Assembly: GCF_000407485.1 (NCBI RefSeq)
Contig: NZ_ASWD01000002.1
Coordinates: 558,001 to 622,000, forward strand
Direction: 5' to 3'
Length of the DNA stretch: 64,000 bases
Source: Enterococcus pallens ATCC BAA-351
Lineage (GTDB): Bacteria > Bacillota > Bacilli > Lactobacillales > Enterococcaceae
Part shown: positions 59,845 through 64,000 of the stretch, piece after piece
Layout of the letters: the number at the start of each line of letters is the position of its first letter
Position numbering within the stretch: position 1 is the first letter of the stretch
Translations under genes and position numbers: made by a program
Notes under the pieces: generated by a model
What the model saw: the letters and a program-made list of their open reading frames with translations, nothing else
Databases searched by the model: none
What the model was told of the DNA's origin: nothing

Positions 59845-61284
59845 TTATGACCGTTTTTCGATCCGTACATCATTGACGATATTCGCTAAATTCGCCCAAT
59901 CGGAGGGTCTTGGCGGATCAAGCCAGATGACGCTTTTTACATCATATGAGGCATACAGCTCATTTAAATTAGTGATGACTACATCCACCTGATCGGAATA
60001 GTGATTGGTGATGGTCAGATTGAGTGAGACGAAAAACGCTAGGTTCTTCTCAATGAACAGGTTGTATTGCTGGCCGAAGGAAAAGTCGATACAGACAACG
60101 ATCTCTGGCGAAATGGCTTCTAAAGAAACCTGACTGACCAAGATCATCAAATAGTGATAGAACAAATACGATCGTATTCCTTCGAAGCCCTCTTTGCGAA
60201 TGAAGGCTTCGTCCATCAAATATTCTCGACAAAAGTCAAAAAACTCTAAGTAGGACTCCTCGAAAAAGGTGACGTCGAAGCGTTCGTAGGAATAAAACAG
60301 GTTGATTGGAAAATAGATCACCTCAAAATGAATCCGTGTCAACTCGTTTTTTACCGCCTGAAGTGTTTCCGGGTTCAGCTTGCCAAGGCGGTCTTCAAAC
60401 TCAGCTAAAAATCGACCATTAAGGCGTTCAATTCGTTTGCCAACAGCTAGATCAGACCGCTTGGCTTCATTAAAGAGAGAGTGGGTATATAAAAAGCAGA
60501 AGACTTCCTTGGTCACTAGCGATGGTAGCCCAAGATCCGACAAAAAGTCATATTCTGCCTGAAAGGTTTGGCTTAAGGATTGAAAGACCTTTTCTTTGTT
60601 GTCGCTGTAGTCTGCTAAATGATACCCCAACTTTTCCCGATATAAAGAGACCGCTAAAAAATGAGTCAGCTTGTATTCCAAATGCTTGCCCATATTGCCG
60701 AACTGCTCAACGATCGCATCACCCGTCTGCACGAGGGTTTGTTTAAGTGCCTCATCATAAAAAGCGTACTCTTTCGGAAAGGCAAAGCTGAACAAACGTG
60801 TGTAAACAAAGCGAATCGTTTCTTCATTTCCTGTGACCTGATATTTTTTATTGACCGTGACCTCTAGCGGCTTAAACATTTTTTTTAATTCCAACGTGCG
60901 GGAATAGACCTTTGAATAGCTTGTAAAATGGTTCAAAGCAAATTCATGGGTCGAGATATAAGTCTCCGTAAAAAGATCGGCTAGAATTTGAAAGCTCATT
61001 GACTCTTTTAGGTAATGCTCCAGCAGGATATCCGAAGTGGCTTGGCCATTTTCAATCAATCGAGTGAGCTGAGTATCAGTTTCCAGTGAAAAATATTCGG
61101 TCAGCTGAAACGCATCAAAATCAGTGTTTAACTCATCGATCGTTTTATTAAATAGAAAATTTGACAAATCAAGACGGTCTTGGATCGTTGAATTTAACGC
61201 GCTTAAATCGGTCGCTTCCTCCAAAAAACGCATAAACTGATATTTTCGTTTTCCGTCTTTATTCAGTAAATTTTCTAATTCCAT
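59845..61284 (-). CDS. Mga-like helix-turn-helix transcriptional regulator
   Basis: This 479-residue protein starts at ATG 61284. An N-terminal helical region (about 1-115) is divided like the tandem HTH domains of Mga/AtxA regulators. PRD-like helical bundles (about 180-390) and an EIIB-like C-terminal segment (about 395-479; QVDVVITNLNELYASYDV and VIWLDPPRPSDWANL) follow. Mga-family proteins regulate surface virulence genes in response to sugar metabolism. Such genes sit at the end of many enterococcal WxL loci and are expected to control them. It is the last gene of the cluster. Confidence 0.75.
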   Translation of the reverse strand: MELENLLNKDGKRKYQFMRFLEEATDLSALNSTIQDRLDLSNFLFNKTIDELNTDFDAFQLTEYFSLETDTQLTRLIENGQATSDILLEHYLKESMSFQILADLFTETYISTHEFALNHFTSYSKVYSRTLELKKMFKPLEVTVNKKYQVTGNEETIRFVYTRLFSFAFPKEYAFYDEALKQTLVQTGDAIVEQFGNMGKHLEYKLTHFLAVSLYREKLGYHLADYSDNKEKVFQSLSQTFQAEYDFLSDLGLPSLVTKEVFCFLYTHSLFNEAKRSDLAVGKRIERLNGRFLAEFEDRLGKLNPETLQAVKNELTRIHFEVIYFPINLFYSYERFDVTFFEESYLEFFDFCREYLMDEAFIRKEGFEGIRSYLFYHYLMILVSQVSLEAISPEIVVCIDFSFGQQYNLFIEKNLAFFVSLNLTITNHYSDQVDVVITNLNELYASYDVKSVIWLDPPRPSDWANLANIVNDVRIEKRS

Positions 61285-61293
61285 CACTTCATT

Positions 61294-61737
61294 TCACTTC
61301 TTTCTTCCGTAAAGAGCCACTCCCGAGAGCAGTTGGACTGTTTCCGCTAGATAGTGCCCACCGCCTGAAGCGCCAGCCCCACCTGAAGGCGCGTTAAGTA
61401 CCGCTGCTTGATTGCTGGTGTTCGAAAAGAAGGAATCATCGATATAGTGTTTCCTTCTCTTTTTAGATATTTCCTTCTTTTTATCTGTTTTTCTAGGTTC
61501 TGGTTCGGGTTTCGCAGGTGCTTCTTGTGAACTGCTTGAACTCGTGGCTTGGTTGCCGCTTGATTTACTAGCAGCTTTTGTGCTTTCGCTTGGATCGGCA
61601 GGCAGGATCTCCTGATTGGGATTCGTAGGGTCATAGATGGCTGTCTTTCCAAAGACGATGCTCCCTTCAAAAAAGAGCGCGCTTGAAAAAAGCATTATGG
61701 AGCCAGCAATCACGATTTTCTTTTTAGGGTCTTTCAT
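61294..61737 (-). CDS. Small cell-surface protein with a degenerate sorting signal
   Basis: This 147-residue secreted protein has an N-terminal membrane segment (about 8-27). A DPTNPNQEILPADPSES linker, common in WxL-domain proteins, and a Ser/Pro/Lys-rich middle follow. The C-terminus is GGHYLAETVQLLSGVALYGRKK. That end has the layout of a cell-wall sorting signal: a short motif, a hydrophobic stretch and RKK. But the motif is LAETV rather than LPXTG. In WxL loci a small LPXTG protein is usual here. It lies between the sortase and the Mga-like gene. Confidence 0.65.
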   Translation of the reverse strand: MKDPKKKIVIAGSIMLFSSALFFEGSIVFGKTAIYDPTNPNQEILPADPSESTKAASKSSGNQATSSSSSQEAPAKPEPEPRKTDKKKEISKKRRKHYIDDSFFSNTSNQAAVLNAPSGGAGASGGGHYLAETVQLLSGVALYGRKK

Positions 61738-61747
61738 TTTTCGTCAC

Positions 61748-62530
61748 TCAAACTTTCTTTAGAATGCCAATCGTCACTAAAATAAACAGCACCGCCAGAC
61801 AGACGATCGGCCACACGATTTTTTTGATCCGCAAGCTTGTCTGCACCTGTTTGTATTGCTTTGTTTCCTTGTTCATTTTGGTTTTAACGGATGCTGCCCC
61901 CGCTGCTTTTATCGGCTGGGCTATCACCGCGATCCTCTTTTTCGTCAACGTCGGCTTATCACAGGTGATCAAGGTCAGCTTGGGCGAGCTGCTCTCGGCT
62001 AAATAAGCGAGATCGGTTTCGTCGATCGTTTTTTGCTCCGTGATGACATACTCCAAATAATCGGATAAATAGCGCAAATAAATTTTTTGACCAACCTTCG
62101 CCTGCTGCAATTTCCCGAAAAGCAGATCCGAGACGCCCACATGATGTCCCAGAAGAACAAGATTATTACGGCGGGGATCACGTTTGGGATACATCGATCC
62201 GGCGCCGTAAATCATCTGCTGCTGGCTCAAGCCTGAGAAGATCGGTGTCACCAAGTCGATCGAAGGCAGTTGGATTTCCCCGATACTTTCCAGATTTTGC
62301 GGACTGCTCTCAGCAATCTCACGCAATGTAGGCGCATCGATCCGATCAAAGGGTATGTTCTCGATTTCCTTCGCCTGATTGATCTTGGTGATGGTAGTAT
62401 GAGTCGTTTTTTCAACAAATACCAGATCCTTGATAATTGGAAAAAATACCAGCAGCAAGCCGATATAAGTCAGCAGCAATAAAATGATCTTGAGTAGACT
62501 ATTCTGCTTTGTTTTCCTTGTCTTCTTCAT
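61748..62530 (-). CDS. Class C-like sortase
   Basis: This 260-residue transpeptidase has an N-terminal membrane helix (about 12-32). The catalytic His is in LVLLGHHVGVSDLLFGKL, the Cys in KLTLITCDKPTLTKKR (TLxTC) and the Arg in the same segment. A C-terminal membrane helix (IVWPIVCLAVLFILVTIGIL) follows, as in pilin-type class C enzymes. It should covalently attach sorting-signal proteins, possibly the neighbouring small surface protein. The ATG lies inside the DUF916 gene, giving a 32-base overlap. Confidence 0.85.
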   Translation of the reverse strand: MKKTRKTKQNSLLKIILLLLTYIGLLLVFFPIIKDLVFVEKTTHTTITKINQAKEIENIPFDRIDAPTLREIAESSPQNLESIGEIQLPSIDLVTPIFSGLSQQQMIYGAGSMYPKRDPRRNNLVLLGHHVGVSDLLFGKLQQAKVGQKIYLRYLSDYLEYVITEQKTIDETDLAYLAESSSPKLTLITCDKPTLTKKRIAVIAQPIKAAGAASVKTKMNKETKQYKQVQTSLRIKKIVWPIVCLAVLFILVTIGILKKV

Positions 62531-63602
62531 CTTTTTTCTTTTTTCTCCAAATCAGCCAAATAATAAACAATACCAAAAGCAGTAATAGAATACCGATCAA
62601 AATGTACAACCAAGTGTAATCCTTCTTGATGGTAACGTCCTTATCATTCAATTTGCGGGCAACCTGTCCATCGATAGTAAAGTCTTTGTCGAAGACCCAC
62701 TGATTCGTGTAATGTTCTGCCTGATTGTCCTTATCTTTTCCGCGAATATATTGTCCTTCCGCGTTTTTATCCCCGTTTACTACAAGCTTGATGTGGTATT
62801 TTCCAGCCTCTAATGGCTTGCCGTTTAGGTGTACTGGAAAATCAAACTGAGAGTTTGGCGCGATTTGCAATCCATCATGATGTTCGCTGTAAAGAACAGT
62901 TGAATCGCCTTTTTTGGTGATTTCCGCATCGATCGCTACTTGATTGATGTAAGTCGCCTTGGAATTTTGCAGGTTAGAGACGATGACATTACGGGCATTC
63001 AGCTGACTTGGTTTAACAGTATTCAAGGCCATTTGCGGAGTTACCTTCGTTGTATTTTGGCGCATCAATAAAGCAACAACGTAAGAATACTCATTTTCGA
63101 TTGCCAAGCCCTTTTGCTCAGAGGTGTTTTCAGTGGTTTTTTCATCCTTCGCTTCTTTAAAGGTGATCCCGCCGGCCATCAAGCCGTCAAACTGCTCCTT
63201 AGGCATGGTCAAATCAAAGGGTACCTGTAAGGTGGAATGGGCGTTGATCGTTACTTGATTCGGTGCCTTTACATAGTCCTTCAAGTTGTATTTCAAGCTT
63301 TTATCGGGAGCGATTTTATTTTTCCCGTATTCCACGATGACATTTGAATTGGTAGTGGCGCTATTGACTGTCACATCGACCTTTACATTGCGGTCGGTAT
63401 CATTACGCAGCTCCACATTGACCTGTTCCTTTTGATCCGGTGCCATCTTCAAATCAAAATAGGTTTTGGTTTTATCGATTTGGTTTTCTGGAATGACTGG
63501 TGTTACGGCAAAGCTGAATTCACTCGCAAAGGTCGGAATCGTTCCAGCAAAAACTGAAACAAGCAGAATCCCCAACGCGATCATAGATTTTTTGAACTTC
63601 AT
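62499..63602 (-). CDS. DUF916/DUF3324 WxL-associated surface protein
   Basis: This 367-residue protein has a signal peptide (about 1-27). DUF916 (about 30-150, starting FSFAVTPVIPENQIDKTKTYFDLKM) and DUF3324 (about 160-305) follow, then a C-terminal membrane helix (about 325-348) and a Lys/Asp/Glu tail. These domains bind peptidoglycan and WxL proteins respectively, forming the membrane-anchored partner of the WxL complex. AGGAG lies 9 bases upstream of the ATG. It lies just downstream of the WxL gene on the same strand. Confidence 0.93.
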   Translation of the reverse strand: MKFKKSMIALGILLVSVFAGTIPTFASEFSFAVTPVIPENQIDKTKTYFDLKMAPDQKEQVNVELRNDTDRNVKVDVTVNSATTNSNVIVEYGKNKIAPDKSLKYNLKDYVKAPNQVTINAHSTLQVPFDLTMPKEQFDGLMAGGITFKEAKDEKTTENTSEQKGLAIENEYSYVVALLMRQNTTKVTPQMALNTVKPSQLNARNVIVSNLQNSKATYINQVAIDAEITKKGDSTVLYSEHHDGLQIAPNSQFDFPVHLNGKPLEAGKYHIKLVVNGDKNAEGQYIRGKDKDNQAEHYTNQWVFDKDFTIDGQVARKLNDKDVTIKKDYTWLYILIGILLLLLVLFIIWLIWRKKKKDEEDKENKAE

Positions 63603-63630
63603 TACGCTTTTCTCCTTCTATATGTAAACA

Positions 63631-63661
63631 AAGCAAGATTCGTCAAAGACGAATCTTACTT
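63631..63661 (-). terminator. Hairpin between the WxL and DUF916 genes
   Basis: On the minus strand AAGTAAGATTCGTC-TTT-GACGAATCTTGCTT forms a perfect stem, with a weak T-rich tail. It may attenuate rather than end transcription, so that the WxL protein is made in excess over the downstream anchoring proteins. Confidence 0.65.
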
Positions 63662-63681
63662 GATGTATGATCTGACACAGC

Positions 63682-64000
63682 TTAAGGTGCTGGTGTACCT
63701 GAGTTTCCTGGAACATCCGTTAATGTCCAAGTTAATTTCGTTGAATATTTTTCCGCGTATTTCGTTGTTGAGCCTGGAACAGCTAATTGGATACTATCCG
63801 CACCAGATGCTTCATCGGTACCCCAGTCATTTAGGAAAGTACCCGCACCTTGACCCGCTGCTGCTGACATTACTGTTACCGCAGCGCCTGGGTTTGTGTC
63901 ATCGCCAGGAACTAATGTGATCGTAGCTGTTGTAGTTGGCTTTGGCGAATCAGAAGCGGTTTGGATATTCGCGTTTTTCATAGTGATTTCCGCGCCTTTT
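63682..64000 (-). CDS. WxL-domain surface protein (C-terminal part)
   Basis: The gene enters from the right edge and the frame is open to position 64000, so about 105 C-terminal residues are visible. They include AEITMKNANIQTASD-like sequence at the edge, a beta-rich region with GAGTFLNDWG, and the closing KYSTKLTWTLTDVPGN, the second WxL motif of this non-covalent cell-wall binding domain. The N-terminal signal peptide and first W-x-L motif lie outside the window. With the DUF916 protein and sortase it forms a standard enterococcal WxL locus. Confidence 0.9.
   Translation of the reverse strand, partial: KGAEITMKNANIQTASDSPKPTTTATITLVPGDDTNPGAAVTVMSAAAGQGAGTFLNDWGTDEASGADSIQLAVPGSTTKYAEKYSTKLTWTLTDVPGNSGTPAP

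Overview
The window is low-GC Firmicute DNA and reads as an Enterococcus chromosome. The evidence is a WxL/DUF916/sortase cell-surface locus with an Mga-like regulator, mannose-family PTS genes, strong GGAGG ribosome binding sites, Rho-independent terminators and a lone IS200-type element. The species cannot be fixed from the sequence alone. No tRNA, rRNA, CRISPR array or prophage was recognised.

Layout. 1-1.33 kb: 5' part of a LevR-like sigma-54 activator. 1.5-4.4 kb: a Ca2+/Mn2+-type P-ATPase behind a yybP-ykoY-like manganese riboswitch. 4.4-14 kb: a seven-gene minus-strand acid-sugar operon (DUF1537 kinase, Fe-alcohol dehydrogenase, PdxA2-like dehydrogenase, sialidase-like beta-propeller, DapA-family aldolase, SLC13 permease, VOC protein) diverging from a PrpR-N/Fis regulator that lacks the sigma-54 contact motif. 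14-15.5 kb: an Spx/ArsC protein and an IS200-like element. 15.5-24.8 kb: two linked GntR-controlled operons for a galactosyl amino-sugar, probably galacto-N-biose (GH35 beta-galactosidase, EIIB/C/D/A, AgaS, LacD, LacC). 25-28.2 kb: a phosphoesterase and a large GH101/GH129-like hydrolase. 28.3-35.3 kb: ThiT, a second P-type ATPase with its own switch-like leader, a B3/4-domain protein, MarR, MntH and a universal stress protein. 35.4-37.3 kb: an OmpR-type two-component system.

37.5-44.3 kb: a three-gene surface operon of two small TasA/camelysin-like membrane-anchored proteins and a secreted protein of about 1,806 residues; this is the least familiar system in the window. 44.7-50.8 kb: small regulators, a decayed cupin gene, a PQQ-type sugar dehydrogenase lipoprotein, and a cluster of two zinc-ribbon membrane proteins around a beta-lactamase-fold serine hydrolase. 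50.9-57.2 kb: an AAA ATPase, a BceAB-like ABC exporter and a divergent LytTR/GHKL two-component system. 57.2-58.7 kb: an enolase directly behind a fluoride (crcB) riboswitch, suggesting a fluoride-responsive enolase. 59.8-64 kb: WxL locus (Mga-like regulator, small cell-wall protein, sortase, DUF916/DUF3324 protein, WxL protein running off the window).

Three themes recur. Cation and anion homeostasis is controlled by RNA leaders (manganese, fluoride, and one unassigned). Host-glycan and acid-sugar catabolism is arranged in operons with adjacent regulators and visible operators. Cell-surface assembly is represented by two unrelated systems.
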